This document shows, piece by piece, positions 28,179-37,650 of a stretch of 45,494 nucleotides of DNA (within the stretch, counting starts at the first letter, position 1; each line of letters opens with the position of its first letter). Under the pieces are notes generated by a model. It saw nothing but the letters and a program-made list of their open reading frames with translations. It made no database searches and was not told where the DNA came from. Made by a program: the position numbers and the translations under genes. Source of the DNA: Calditrichota bacterium (GTDB lineage: Bacteria > Calditrichota > Calditrichia > RBG-13-44-9 > J042); assembly GCA_003696445.1 (NCBI GenBank), contig RFHE01000177.1:1-45494 (forward strand). The letters are read 5' to 3'.

Positions 28179-28949
28179 TTAACTGCGGCTACCAGTGTCC
28201 ATGGATTGATCCGGCGGGCAATTGCGGGCGATGTATTCATCGAAGGCTTGCAAAATTTTGTGCATCAGGCGCACATCGCGTACCTCAGGCATGGCCCGCC
28301 CGAAAAAACGTTGAAAACGCATCAAAAAATTGTCCCAGTTGTCCATTGGCTCAAACCCTACCTGCTCCAAGCTCTGCCGGAGATGTTTTTTCAGTGCTTC
28401 CAGCTCCTGATGGCTGGCCAGTCGATAGCGATAGCGGGCTGGGGTTTCACTGACAAAATTGTACAGTTCGTAAGCGTACACCATTACCGCCTGAGAGAGA
28501 TTTAATGAAGGATGCGACGTGGCAGCCGGAATGGTGGAGATAGCATGGCAATGGGCTAATTCCTCGTTGGTGAGCCCAGTAGCTTCCCGCCCGAAAACGA
28601 TGGCAACCTGATGAGATTTGGCCATGGGAATCAACCGTTCCGCCAACTGCTTGGGAGTAAAATAGGGCAGATGAAACTCCCGGGTACGCTGAGTGGTGCC
28701 CACCACAAAATGCTTGTCGGAAACAGCCTCGGCCAGCGTGGAAACCACCTTGATCTGGTCAAACAGATCTTCGGAAGCATGGGCCATCCAACGGGCTTCG
28801 GGCACATCGAACGGAGCAGGATTGACCAGCACCAGGCGATCGAAACCCATGGTTTTCAGCGCCCGAACCGAGGCTCCAATGTTTCCGGGATGCTGGGGTT
28901 CCACCAGCACAAAATGAATATTGTCCCAATGAGCGCGTTTTGGAGGCAT
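28179..28949 (-). CDS. SpoU-family RNA methyltransferase, TrmJ-like
   Basis: HFVLVEPQHPGNIGASVRALKTMGFDRLVLVNP, IVFGREATGLTNEELAHCHAISTIPA, SLNLSQAVMVYAYEL. Confidence 0.92.
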   Translation of the reverse strand: MPPKRAHWDNIHFVLVEPQHPGNIGASVRALKTMGFDRLVLVNPAPFDVPEARWMAHASEDLFDQIKVVSTLAEAVSDKHFVVGTTQRTREFHLPYFTPKQLAERLIPMAKSHQVAIVFGREATGLTNEELAHCHAISTIPAATSHPSLNLSQAVMVYAYELYNFVSETPARYRYRLASHQELEALKKHLRQSLEQVGFEPMDNWDNFLMRFQRFFGRAMPEVRDVRLMHKILQAFDEYIARNCPPDQSMDTGSRS

Positions 28950-29185
28950 GGAATCCTTACTCGATCTCCTTCAATTTCCTTTGCTTAGCCCCGGCGTTAA
29001 CCAGCTCACTCTCTACGGCAGGCAGCAATTTGAGCAGGGAAGTGTTGTTTTGCAAAAGAAATTCCGAACGCCTGCCTATGGAAGGTACTGAGAGATTGGG
29101 TTGCATTTCCGAGTCGAAATGCGTATAATAACTCAGCTTCCGGGGGTAAACATTCGCCCAAACCTGTTCATCTGGAAATTGAGCC

Positions 29186-29374
29186 ATGAAATTTAAAATA
29201 CGGATTGAGCGAATTCGCGAGGGTCTTTTCATCGCCACGTGTCTGAACCTACCTTACTGCATGGTGGATGGAGAAGACGAACGGGAAGCCAGGCAACGAC
29301 TGCAGGCCGCTATCCAGGCCTACGTGCAAAGCTACCGAGATCGGCATGAAGAAATCCCTTATCGAAACAGTTAA
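29186..29374 (+). CDS. HicB-like small protein, 62 aa
   Basis: FKIRIERIREGLFIATCLNLPYCMVDGEDEREARQRLQAAIQAYVQSY matches the HicB-antitoxin-like beta-beta-beta-alpha pattern (F.v.v....g.fiA.cp.lp....G.t.eeA...l..ai..y). Confidence 0.65.
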   Translation: MKFKIRIERIREGLFIATCLNLPYCMVDGEDEREARQRLQAAIQAYVQSYRDRHEEIPYRNS

Positions 29375-29663
29375 CGGATCGATTCAGACGGGTCAATCGG
29401 ACCCCAATCTTCGCGTGCCGTTAAAATTGCTGATACAAAAGCTGAGGGAACACCGTTTTGCACGGGACTTCGAATCCCAGCTGGTGGTATTGTTTCGAAA
29501 GCAGGATTTCCCTTTTCACAGAATTGTACTTCCCAATCGGGAATGGATCTCCCGCGAGTTACTGGAACGGTACGTAAACGCTTTAGACCTTCCGGAAAGT
29601 TTGCTGCAACTCCCCGCAGCCGCCCCATCAGGGGAAAGCAAAGAGACCGAAAATAGGGATTAG
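29346..29663 (+). CDS. Hypothetical protein, 105 aa, overlaps the HicB-like gene
   Basis: Starts at MKKSLIETVNGSIQ; 29-nt overlap with upstream CDS in the +1 frame; stop overlaps the stop of the convergent kinase gene. Confidence 0.5.
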   Translation: MKKSLIETVNGSIQTGQSDPNLRVPLKLLIQKLREHRFARDFESQLVVLFRKQDFPFHRIVLPNREWISRELLERYVNALDLPESLLQLPAAAPSGESKETENRD

Positions 29664-31906
29664 TTCAAGGCCTGTTTGACCCGCTGCAGGATATCCTTTA
29701 CCTGAAATGGTTTGCTCAAAAAGGCCAGCGCCCCGGCAGAGAGCACATCCTGCAAGTCTTCCTTATGGGCGTAGCCGCTGATGATGATGATCTTTTGAGC
29801 AGGTTTGATGCGCCTGATTTCGGCAAAAGTCCGCCGCCCGTCCATCACCGGCATGATCATATCCAGGATCACCAGGCCGATTTCCTCAGCATGCTTTTTG
29901 AAAATTTGCAAAGCCTCCTGGCCATTGGCCGCCGTGTAAACCCGAAGGCCGTTCATCTCCAAAACTTCGGAAATAACCGAGCGAATGTTGTATTCATCGT
30001 CCACCACCAGCACCGCTTTTTGTTTGCCATTCTGCGTTTTTGTTTCCGCCGTTGTTTTCTGGCGTGCTAAAGCGGAGGCTCCACGAATGGGAAAATAGCA
30101 AAAGACGCGGGTGCCCTGTCCCTCATCGCTGCGCAGCACAATGCTTCCTCCCATCTGCTTCAGCAGATTGTAGGCAAAGAATAGCCCTAATCCGTAACCC
30201 TGATTTTCTACTTTGGTCGTGTAAAACGGCTTAAAGATGTTCTGAACATGGCGGGCATCGATGCCAGGACCATTGTCCTCGAACACCATTTCGATGTAAC
30301 GACCTTTTTCCAGAAAAACGCCCGAGCCCACCCGCAAGCCATCTTCCTTTTGCTGGACACTGCGGGTGCTGATGTGAATATAGCCTTTGCGATCCCCCAG
30401 CGCTTCCAGGGCATTCCGGGTCAGGATGCCCAGCAAGCGTTTTACCGCTTCGGGATGCGCTTCCAGAGGCGGCAAACCGGGTTCCAATGCGTGGAGCACT
30501 TCAACACGCTCTCCATAACGGGCATTGAGTTTTTCCACAAAGGCTTTAATCTCCCGGTTAATGTCCACTTTCTGTGGAGCGGCCGGCTCGGGAAGGTTAA
30601 AACTCAAGAATCGCTTCACCACCTGCTCGGCCTGAGCCAGATATTTTTCCATCGCCGAAATCCGATTGATCAATTGCGGATTGTCCTGTAATTGATTTTT
30701 CAGATAACTGAGGTTTGGCACCAGATGTTGGACCAATTCGTTCAGAAACCCGTAGGCCTGCCGGGAAAAATGGGTAATTTCGTCCAGCAATTCAGTTTGC
30801 CTGGCTTGGGAGTCGGCAGCCACTTGATCGGTGACATCGACACCAAACACTAGGATAAGCGAAAAGCGGTTTTTCAGCTCCACTTTGGTTAAATAGAGGT
30901 CCAGAATCAACGTCTCTCCACTGGCGCGCTGAAAGCGAGAGCGAAATCGCCGGCGCTGGTTTTCCTCTAGTGTGCGATAAGTTTGCACGAAAGATTCTCG
31001 TTGTTCAGGCGGCAGCAAATGTACAAATTTTTCGCCCAGAAGGTAATCCTCATCCACACCCAGGCTTTTCAGGGCGGTTGCATTGGCGTGGAGGATTACC
31101 CCGCGGGGATCGACGGCAAAAATGAGAACCGGCCCCCCATCAAAATATTCCGCGTACTTGACGTCCGCCAGCAAACGTTTGGTTTTGAACTGCTTGAACA
31201 AACGCCCCTTCAGCTTTTCCAGATAAAACTGCTGGTAAAGGCTGAGGGCGATAGGCGGAGAAAGTAGGTTGAGTACAGATTGTTCCTGGGGCATGAACGG
31301 TTTTTCTTTGCGGACCAGCGCCCCGAAACCAATCAAGTTGCCGCGAACAATCAGCGGGAACAACATCAGCGAATGGGCTTCGAACACCTCCCAGGGTACC
31401 TGGGTAATCTGGAACTGTCTTACATTATTCAGGGCAACCGCCATGTCCCGGTTGCGAAAATATTCCAGAATGCTCATCAGTTCGGCTTCGCCCAATTTCT
31501 CGCGGTAGTATGGCTCTTTTTCCGGCGTCTCCGGCAGGTAAGTGAATTCGGGATCCAGATTGGAAAGACGAATGCAGATCAACCCGTCGTCGTGGGGAAT
31601 TTGCCTTTCCAGAAACTCCCGGATCAGGTTCCAGGCCTGCTCACGGGATTTTGTCCGCGCCAGGGTGCGGTAAAAATCAATGATTTCCGAGAGGACATCC
31701 AGCTGAACCAGGAAGGCATCGAATTGATTATCCAGGGTAGCAAAGGAGGTGCGAATCAACGCTTCCAGCTGGCTCATTTCCTGGGAAATGTTGGACAGCT
31801 CGGTGAATAGTTCGGCGCTTTCCTCAACCGTTTTCAGCCTGCGGACCAGTTCCTGGAAGTACTGAAAAAAGTTGCTGCGCGATTTCATTGAACCGTTGCG
31901 TTCCAT
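29660..31906 (-). CDS. Hybrid sensor kinase (GAF-like, PAS, HATPase, REC) with non-canonical H-box
   Basis: PAS-like region RGVILHANATALKSLGVDEDYLLGEKF; NALEAL, DNGPGI, NQGYGLGLFFAYN (HATPase); VLVVDDEYNIRS...VILDMIMPVMDG...SKPF (REC). H region is ELVQHLVPNLSYLKNQL. Confidence 0.88.
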   Translation of the reverse strand: MERNGSMKSRSNFFQYFQELVRRLKTVEESAELFTELSNISQEMSQLEALIRTSFATLDNQFDAFLVQLDVLSEIIDFYRTLARTKSREQAWNLIREFLERQIPHDDGLICIRLSNLDPEFTYLPETPEKEPYYREKLGEAELMSILEYFRNRDMAVALNNVRQFQITQVPWEVFEAHSLMLFPLIVRGNLIGFGALVRKEKPFMPQEQSVLNLLSPPIALSLYQQFYLEKLKGRLFKQFKTKRLLADVKYAEYFDGGPVLIFAVDPRGVILHANATALKSLGVDEDYLLGEKFVHLLPPEQRESFVQTYRTLEENQRRRFRSRFQRASGETLILDLYLTKVELKNRFSLILVFGVDVTDQVAADSQARQTELLDEITHFSRQAYGFLNELVQHLVPNLSYLKNQLQDNPQLINRISAMEKYLAQAEQVVKRFLSFNLPEPAAPQKVDINREIKAFVEKLNARYGERVEVLHALEPGLPPLEAHPEAVKRLLGILTRNALEALGDRKGYIHISTRSVQQKEDGLRVGSGVFLEKGRYIEMVFEDNGPGIDARHVQNIFKPFYTTKVENQGYGLGLFFAYNLLKQMGGSIVLRSDEGQGTRVFCYFPIRGASALARQKTTAETKTQNGKQKAVLVVDDEYNIRSVISEVLEMNGLRVYTAANGQEALQIFKKHAEEIGLVILDMIMPVMDGRRTFAEIRRIKPAQKIIIISGYAHKEDLQDVLSAGALAFLSKPFQVKDILQRVKQALN

Positions 31907-32791
31907 TCAACTACCGATAATATCGAAAAATGCCTGATTCTGCGCAATCAATTCCTGGGCGTAATCGACTAAGCCCAGAAACTCTTCTTCGGAGAAAGAA
32001 AAATATCGGGTAAAATCGGGGTCGTAGGCCACAACCGCCTCCATGCCGGGCTGTTCCCCTTCCAGGTAGTGGGAGACGACATTAGCCAGATAGACCTGGC
32101 GAACCAGACCAGCAACAGCTGGATCGCCTTCAAACTCTTCAGGATAGTGATGATAACGGGTACTTTGGTGGAGTTTTTCCGGCAAGTTCCAGCGCTCCAG
32201 AAGGGCAGCCCCAACATCCCCATGATGAAATCCCAGCAGGCGGCGTTCCACCACGTCCAGGCGCAGCCCCTCCTGACGGCTTTTCTCCACCAACATTGGG
32301 AATTCTTCCGGCAACAGGCGCAGCTCGACCAATTTGCCCAGGTCGTGTAACAGTCCGGCAATGTAAAGCACCTCTTTGGCAGCCGGATCCAGCTTCTCCG
32401 CAATGGCCCGGCCGGTAAATGCTGTGGTGATCGAATGTCGCCACTGCGCTCCTAAATCGACACCGCTCTGGGCGGAAAAGCCTTTGTACAGGCTGTAAAT
32501 AGCAATGCTTACCGCAATATCGCGGAGTAAATTAAAACCCAGTATTACAATGGCGCGTTCCAAAGTCGTAATTTTTCTGGGGTAGTTAAAATAGCTCGAA
32601 TTAGCAATCCGCAGCACCTGGGAGGTCAAACTCTGATCCACAGAAATCACCTTGACCAGCTGGGAAATGGAAGTATCTGAATCCGAACAAAGCTGGATAA
32701 CTTGGAAAGCCACCGCATTGATGGTGGGTAGCTTCTTAATTTGTCCTATCAGCTTGTCCAGTTGATATGTCATCGCGGTCTCTGCTTTCAC
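31907..32791 (-). CDS. HDOD domain protein
   Basis: LPTINAVAFQVIQLCSDSDTSISQLVKVISVDQSLTSQVLRIANSSYF; LLHDLGKLVEL. TGA directly abuts the ATG of the downstream kinase. Confidence 0.9.
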   Translation of the reverse strand: MKAETAMTYQLDKLIGQIKKLPTINAVAFQVIQLCSDSDTSISQLVKVISVDQSLTSQVLRIANSSYFNYPRKITTLERAIVILGFNLLRDIAVSIAIYSLYKGFSAQSGVDLGAQWRHSITTAFTGRAIAEKLDPAAKEVLYIAGLLHDLGKLVELRLLPEEFPMLVEKSRQEGLRLDVVERRLLGFHHGDVGAALLERWNLPEKLHQSTRYHHYPEEFEGDPAVAGLVRQVYLANVVSHYLEGEQPGMEAVVAYDPDFTRYFSFSEEEFLGLVDYAQELIAQNQAFFDIIGS

Positions 32792-33145
32792 TTTGCCTCC
32801 AGGCGCGTGTTATTAGTATCGTGTTCCCTTTGCTTAACTTTATGAACTCTTTGGATTTACTACAAACTGGGTTTAACGGCTCTCCATAGGGCTGGGAGAG
32901 TTACCCAGGCGCAACAATCAATGGGTCGGGGAGTAAAGCAAAACAAGAGAAGCTCTCTAGGGAAAACCAGCTATTTTCTGCAAGCAAAACTGGAACGCAT
33001 TGAACCGGCCCATAAAGGCAGAAAGGCGTGCGGTACTGTGCGATTCACTGTTTTTTCTGGCGCCGGGGTAAAACCCCACCCGTATTGAGACTAGGTTGGT
33101 TTTACCGGATTACCTGGGCCGTTCTCAATGCCTCCATTACCGTAC

Positions 33146-33375
33146 TTTTATGCAAAAACCTTTTTTTCACTTGCAGCGAACTTAAACCAACCCCCTCCTC
33201 TCTGGCCAAAAAAAGGTGCCAAGGGAATAAATTTACTACAAATCAAAGCCATACAAAGTTGATTGTTTTGATTAAATCGCTGTAATCAGTTAAAAACCTC
33301 CCGGTACAAACTCTGCTTTAATACAGACCACTCGTTGCAACTATTGGCAAGTTTATTCACCTTGCTTTGCTTTTT
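33146..33375. repeat. Dispersed AT-rich noncoding repeat, copy 2
   Basis: Colinear with 20864-21098 in the same orientation: shared left end TTTTATGCAAA..TTTCACTTGCA, middle ACTAC.AAT.AA...ATACAA.GTTG.TTGTTTTG-like block, and right end TTGCTTTGCTTTTT. Confidence 0.75.
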
Positions 33376-33713
33376 AAACAGTCCCTAAATGCAATATTCA
33401 CCACTTTTAGGGCCCTCTGGAAAGCCGTGTTTGCGCTGAGCATGAAAACGTACTTGCCCGGCAAGCACACTGATTTGTTTTTCGCGTTTGAATCCGTTTT
33501 GATCCCCCGGGAGCCGTGGAGAACAAGCCTGGGATAGGTAAAGCTAAACGGCGAGGAACGGAAAAACCGTTTCCCTGTCACGTGGGCTTCCCATATGGAA
33601 AACAGCCTGCTGGGAAAAAGACAACCAGAGAGGCTACACCAAGGGAACGATTCCCAGAATCCGTGACCGGAGTAGGGGGCTTAGCCCTTTACACACGCGC
33701 TCTCCCCCGACTC

Positions 33714-34364
33714 TCAGAAGCCGAATCCGTGGACAATGCCGATACTGAAAGAGAGGCCATCCAGATTGGTTCGGCCAACCACGGCGGAGGGGTAACGTAA
33801 AACGATGTAGCGCAAGTCTGCGGAAATGGCCCAGTCTCGTGCCCACAGGTAATCCACTCCTGCGCCAGCAAACGCAGTGCCCCCGGCCAGAAAATGACTG
33901 TTGGAAAAATTTAAATTCACCTGGCGGTTCGGGCCGTAATCTAAGGCAAAGCTTGGTCCAAAGCCACCAATTAAGTAAGGCACAACATGAGCACTCGGGC
34001 TATTGGTCAACCGGATTTTCAAGGAAAGCCAGAGGGGAAACAACAGGGCGTGGGTCTGAACATCGGTAAATCCATTTGCCCCCCGGGTAGTCCGGCTGAG
34101 CGGTGCAACACCAGCAATCACACCGAAGGCACGCTGGGAAAATGGTTCCCGAAAATAGGAAAACAAAGCCGTGGCAAAATCGGGGTGAACAGCCATTTGC
34201 ATGGTCCCATGTTGCTGGTAAAACAGATCCAAGCGGGAGGCTTTTTCCAATACACGGGCTGTAGGCGCACCGGGATGTTTCGGGTGCAGGGAGGCAGGCA
34301 CCTGTTGAGCCCCACCAGCAACGGCAAAGGCCACCAACAGCCAAAGCGAAATAATGGATTTCAT
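33714..34364 (-). CDS. Small outer membrane beta-barrel (OmpA/porin-like)
   Basis: Signal peptide MKSIISLWLLVAFAVAGGAQ; terminal aromatic ...IGIVHGFGF; alternating strand pattern. Confidence 0.7.
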   Translation of the reverse strand: MKSIISLWLLVAFAVAGGAQQVPASLHPKHPGAPTARVLEKASRLDLFYQQHGTMQMAVHPDFATALFSYFREPFSQRAFGVIAGVAPLSRTTRGANGFTDVQTHALLFPLWLSLKIRLTNSPSAHVVPYLIGGFGPSFALDYGPNRQVNLNFSNSHFLAGGTAFAGAGVDYLWARDWAISADLRYIVLRYPSAVVGRTNLDGLSFSIGIVHGFGF

Positions 34365-34373
34365 GAGCTCACC

Positions 34374-35768
34374 TCACATGTTGTATTTGCGCAATTTGTT
34401 GCGCAGGGTTCGAATGGTAAAGCCAAGGCGTTTGGCGGCCTGCGTTTTATTCCCTCCGGTTTCGATCAATGCCTGACGAATGATTTCCCGCTCGCAGGCT
34501 TCCAATTTTTCCCGGTAGCTTAATGCATCGGCATTGTGAAGAATGTCCATAAGCGAAGTTCGAGCCTGCCGTGGGGTCTGCAAATAGGCCGGCAAATCCC
34601 CTGGTTCAATAAATTCACCTTCACACATAATAATGGCATTTTCAATGGCATTCTCCAGTTCGCGCACATTCCCCGGCCAGTCGTAGGCCAGGAGCACCTT
34701 CCGTGCCGCCTCACTGATCCCACGCACCCGTGGGTTGTTTTTCTTGGCATACTTTTGAATAAAATGATCGGTGAGCGGACCGATGTCCTCCAACCGGTCT
34801 CGCAGAGGGGGAATAAAGATGGGGACGACATTCAACCGGTAATACAAATCTTCCCGGAAGCGACCTTCTTGCATCAATGCCTCCAGATCGGCATTGGTAG
34901 CAGCGATCAGGCGTACGTCCACCTCGATGCTGGTCACGCCCCCCACGCGAGAGAATCGCTGCTCCTGCAACACCCGCAGCAACTTGGCCTGAAGTGCCAT
35001 GGACAACTCGCCAATCTCGTCCAAAAACAGGGTGCCCTCATGGGCCAGTTCGAATTTGCCCTTTTTCATCCGGTAGGCACCGGTAAAAGAGCCTTTTTCG
35101 TGACCGAAAAGCTCGCTTTCCAACAAATTTTCGGGAATAGAGGCACAATTAATCTCCACCAGGGGTTTGTCCCGCCGGGAACTTTGATAGTGAATGGCCC
35201 GCGCGATCAACTCCTTGCCCGTACCGCTTTCGCCCCGCAAAAGCACCGTCGCATCGGTATTAGCCACTTTTACGATTTTTTGAAACACTTCCTGCATTTT
35301 GCCGCTGAAACCAATGATGTTCTCGAAGCGATAGGTTTCAGCGATTTTAGATTTCAGATCGATGTTTTCGGAAATTAACCGTTGTTCGTCCAGAGCGCGC
35401 CGAATGATGATTAACAATTCGTCCAGATTGATCGGCTTGGTCAGATAATCGTAAATGCCCAACTTCATGGCATGGACCGCATTTTTCACCGAGCCGAAGG
35501 CGGTCATCATGATAATTTTCACATTGGCCTGCTCTTCCAGCAAAATCCTGGCCAGTTCCAGACCGTCCTGATCAGGCAGTAAATAGTCCAGCAAAACCAC
35601 GTTAAAGGGACTGCCTCTCAGCTCCTGAAGGGCTTCTTTGGCCGAGCGGGCTTTGACCACTTCGTAAGTTTCGTCTTCCAGAATTTCAGCCAGACCGTTG
35701 AGGGTGTTAATGTCGTCCTCAACAATTAGAATGCGATCCTTCATGATCACGTCTTCACTTACCTGCAC
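34374..35768 (-). CDS. Sigma54-dependent response regulator, NtrC family (REC-AAA+-Fis HTH)
   Basis: RILIVEDDINT, LRGESGTGKELIARAIH, GHEKGSFTGAYRMKKGKFELA, GTLFLDEIGEL, GNKTQAAKRLGFTIRTLRNKLRKY. Confidence 0.96.
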   Translation of the reverse strand: MQVSEDVIMKDRILIVEDDINTLNGLAEILEDETYEVVKARSAKEALQELRGSPFNVVLLDYLLPDQDGLELARILLEEQANVKIIMMTAFGSVKNAVHAMKLGIYDYLTKPINLDELLIIIRRALDEQRLISENIDLKSKIAETYRFENIIGFSGKMQEVFQKIVKVANTDATVLLRGESGTGKELIARAIHYQSSRRDKPLVEINCASIPENLLESELFGHEKGSFTGAYRMKKGKFELAHEGTLFLDEIGELSMALQAKLLRVLQEQRFSRVGGVTSIEVDVRLIAATNADLEALMQEGRFREDLYYRLNVVPIFIPPLRDRLEDIGPLTDHFIQKYAKKNNPRVRGISEAARKVLLAYDWPGNVRELENAIENAIIMCEGEFIEPGDLPAYLQTPRQARTSLMDILHNADALSYREKLEACEREIIRQALIETGGNKTQAAKRLGFTIRTLRNKLRKYNM

Positions 35769-35794
35769 ATAAACTCCTCTATTTTTCTTGCAAA

Positions 35795-37630
35795 TTATTG
35801 CTTCAGGCTTGCCGAGTCAATGGGCAGTTCGATGAAAACGCGAGTACCTATCCCTTCTTCACTTTCCAGGTAAATGCGGCCCCGATGGCCTTCTACAATC
35901 TGGCGTGCAATAGCTAGTCCCAGGCCAGTTCCAGTGGGTTTGGTGGTGTAGTAAAATTCGAATACGTTTTCTAACTCGTCCGGAGGGATACCTCTGCCGG
36001 AATCCTCGAAAGTAATGCGTACCATGGGGATGGCTTTTTCGCTTTCCCTATCCAGAGCACTGATCCGGCTGGTCCGAATGACTAATTTACCCCCCTTCTC
36101 CATAGCCTGGAAAGCGTTGACCACAATGTTGTGAAACACCTGCTTCAACTGGTTGGTGTCGAACATGCCAACCAGCGGGGTCGAATAAAATTGGCGGCAG
36201 ATCTGAATGTTTTCTTTTTTGGCTTTGCCTTCGTGAAGAAGAATGACCTCCTCCAGGGTTTGATGGATATCGCTTTTCACCAAGTTTAATTCCGGCGGCC
36301 GGGAGATGGCCATGAAGTTGGAAACCAGCTCATTCATTCGGGAGATTTCCGAAGCAATCACATTCAAGTACTTGAGTTTTCGGGATTCGGACACATCGCT
36401 GCGAAACATGATGCGCTTGAGGATTTGCATGTTGATGTTCATGGCGTTAAGCGGGTTGCGGATTTCGTGGCTGACCAGGGAAGCGAACCGGCTGAGGGCG
36501 GCCAGACGTTCCATGCGCTGCAGTTCCCGCTGGATGCGCAGTAGCGAGCCGGCCATAGCATTAAACTCTCCGGCCAGTTCGGCCAGCTCGTCCCGCGAAT
36601 GGATGGAAATACGATGGGCCAGGTTACCGCGAGCAAATTCCCTTGCGCCGGCCACCAGCCGGGCAAGTGGGCGGGTAAAACGGCGCACGCCAAAGATACC
36701 CAGCACAATAGCAATCACAATGGTCAGGGCGACAAACAGGAGCACCCGGGCCTGCATCTGCCGGGCCAGGGTAAAGGCTTCCCGGCGCGTTTGCTGAATG
36801 ACAATTCCCCAGCCCAAACGGGGTACCGGCACGTAGGCGGCGATGAAATCCTCTCCATCCATCCGATACTGGGTAATTCCTTCCTCCCCATTCCTCAACG
36901 CCTGAACAAACTGGTAATTGGAGTAATTGGCCCTTTCGAACACTTTCTCCTTGTCCAGATGAGCAATGACCACCCCTTCTGCACTGAGCAGATAGGCATT
37001 GCCGGTCTTTCCGATTTTAATGTTATCCACCAACTCCCAAATGCTTTTCAGGTCCACTTCTGCGGCCAGAATGCCCACCACCTGATTGAATTTGAGAATG
37101 GGTTCCGCCACCAATAACACAGGGAAACGGGCATGGGTAAAATACACTTCGGAAACGTATTGCTCCCCTTCCATGGCTCGACGGAAGAAAGGGGTTTGTG
37201 CTAAATTGAGCATCTCCTCCCCAAAGCTGGTGGTCACCACCACAAAGCCGGCCTCGTCCAGAATAAAAATTTTGCGGAAGAAGGGATTCTCTTCTTTGAT
37301 CCGATTAACCAGGCTGCTTTGTGCAAAGCGTTCCATCTGCGAAATATCCCGGGTGAGGGCGGCGGTATGCAATACCGTCAGCGGCCCTTCCAGAAACAAG
37401 TAAATTTCGTTGGCAGCACGCCGGGCGGTCTCCAGATTGCGCTGGTGAATGTAGGTTTGCAGGGTGGCCTGGGTCAGGGAAATGAGGATAATGCTTACCA
37501 GAATGAGCGGCAGGGCGCCTAAGGCAACATAGGTGAGAACCATCTGGGTTGCAATACGGCGGACAAAGAAGCGATTAAAAAAACGCCGGAATGCCCGCCA
37601 CCGAGCCTTAAGACGCAATTGCATGGCCAA
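35795..37630 (-). CDS. Sensor histidine kinase (Cache-like sensor, HAMP, HisKA, HATPase)
   Basis: Extracytoplasmic FILDEAGFVVVTTSFGEE...IGKTGNAYLLSAEGVVIAH; FASLVSHEIRNPLNAMNINMQIL; NAFQAMEKGG; DSGRGIPPDELENVFEFYYTTKPTGTGLGLAIARQIV. Confidence 0.95.
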   Translation of the reverse strand: MAMQLRLKARWRAFRRFFNRFFVRRIATQMVLTYVALGALPLILVSIILISLTQATLQTYIHQRNLETARRAANEIYLFLEGPLTVLHTAALTRDISQMERFAQSSLVNRIKEENPFFRKIFILDEAGFVVVTTSFGEEMLNLAQTPFFRRAMEGEQYVSEVYFTHARFPVLLVAEPILKFNQVVGILAAEVDLKSIWELVDNIKIGKTGNAYLLSAEGVVIAHLDKEKVFERANYSNYQFVQALRNGEEGITQYRMDGEDFIAAYVPVPRLGWGIVIQQTRREAFTLARQMQARVLLFVALTIVIAIVLGIFGVRRFTRPLARLVAGAREFARGNLAHRISIHSRDELAELAGEFNAMAGSLLRIQRELQRMERLAALSRFASLVSHEIRNPLNAMNINMQILKRIMFRSDVSESRKLKYLNVIASEISRMNELVSNFMAISRPPELNLVKSDIHQTLEEVILLHEGKAKKENIQICRQFYSTPLVGMFDTNQLKQVFHNIVVNAFQAMEKGGKLVIRTSRISALDRESEKAIPMVRITFEDSGRGIPPDELENVFEFYYTTKPTGTGLGLAIARQIVEGHRGRIYLESEEGIGTRVFIELPIDSASLKQ

Positions 37631-37650
37631 TACCGCTTTTTTGCTTAAAA

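Noticed and set aside
28957-29238. 93-aa minus-strand ORF overlapping the HicB-like start
   Set aside because: No family, no clear SD, overlaps the start of a better-supported gene at a CATG palindrome.
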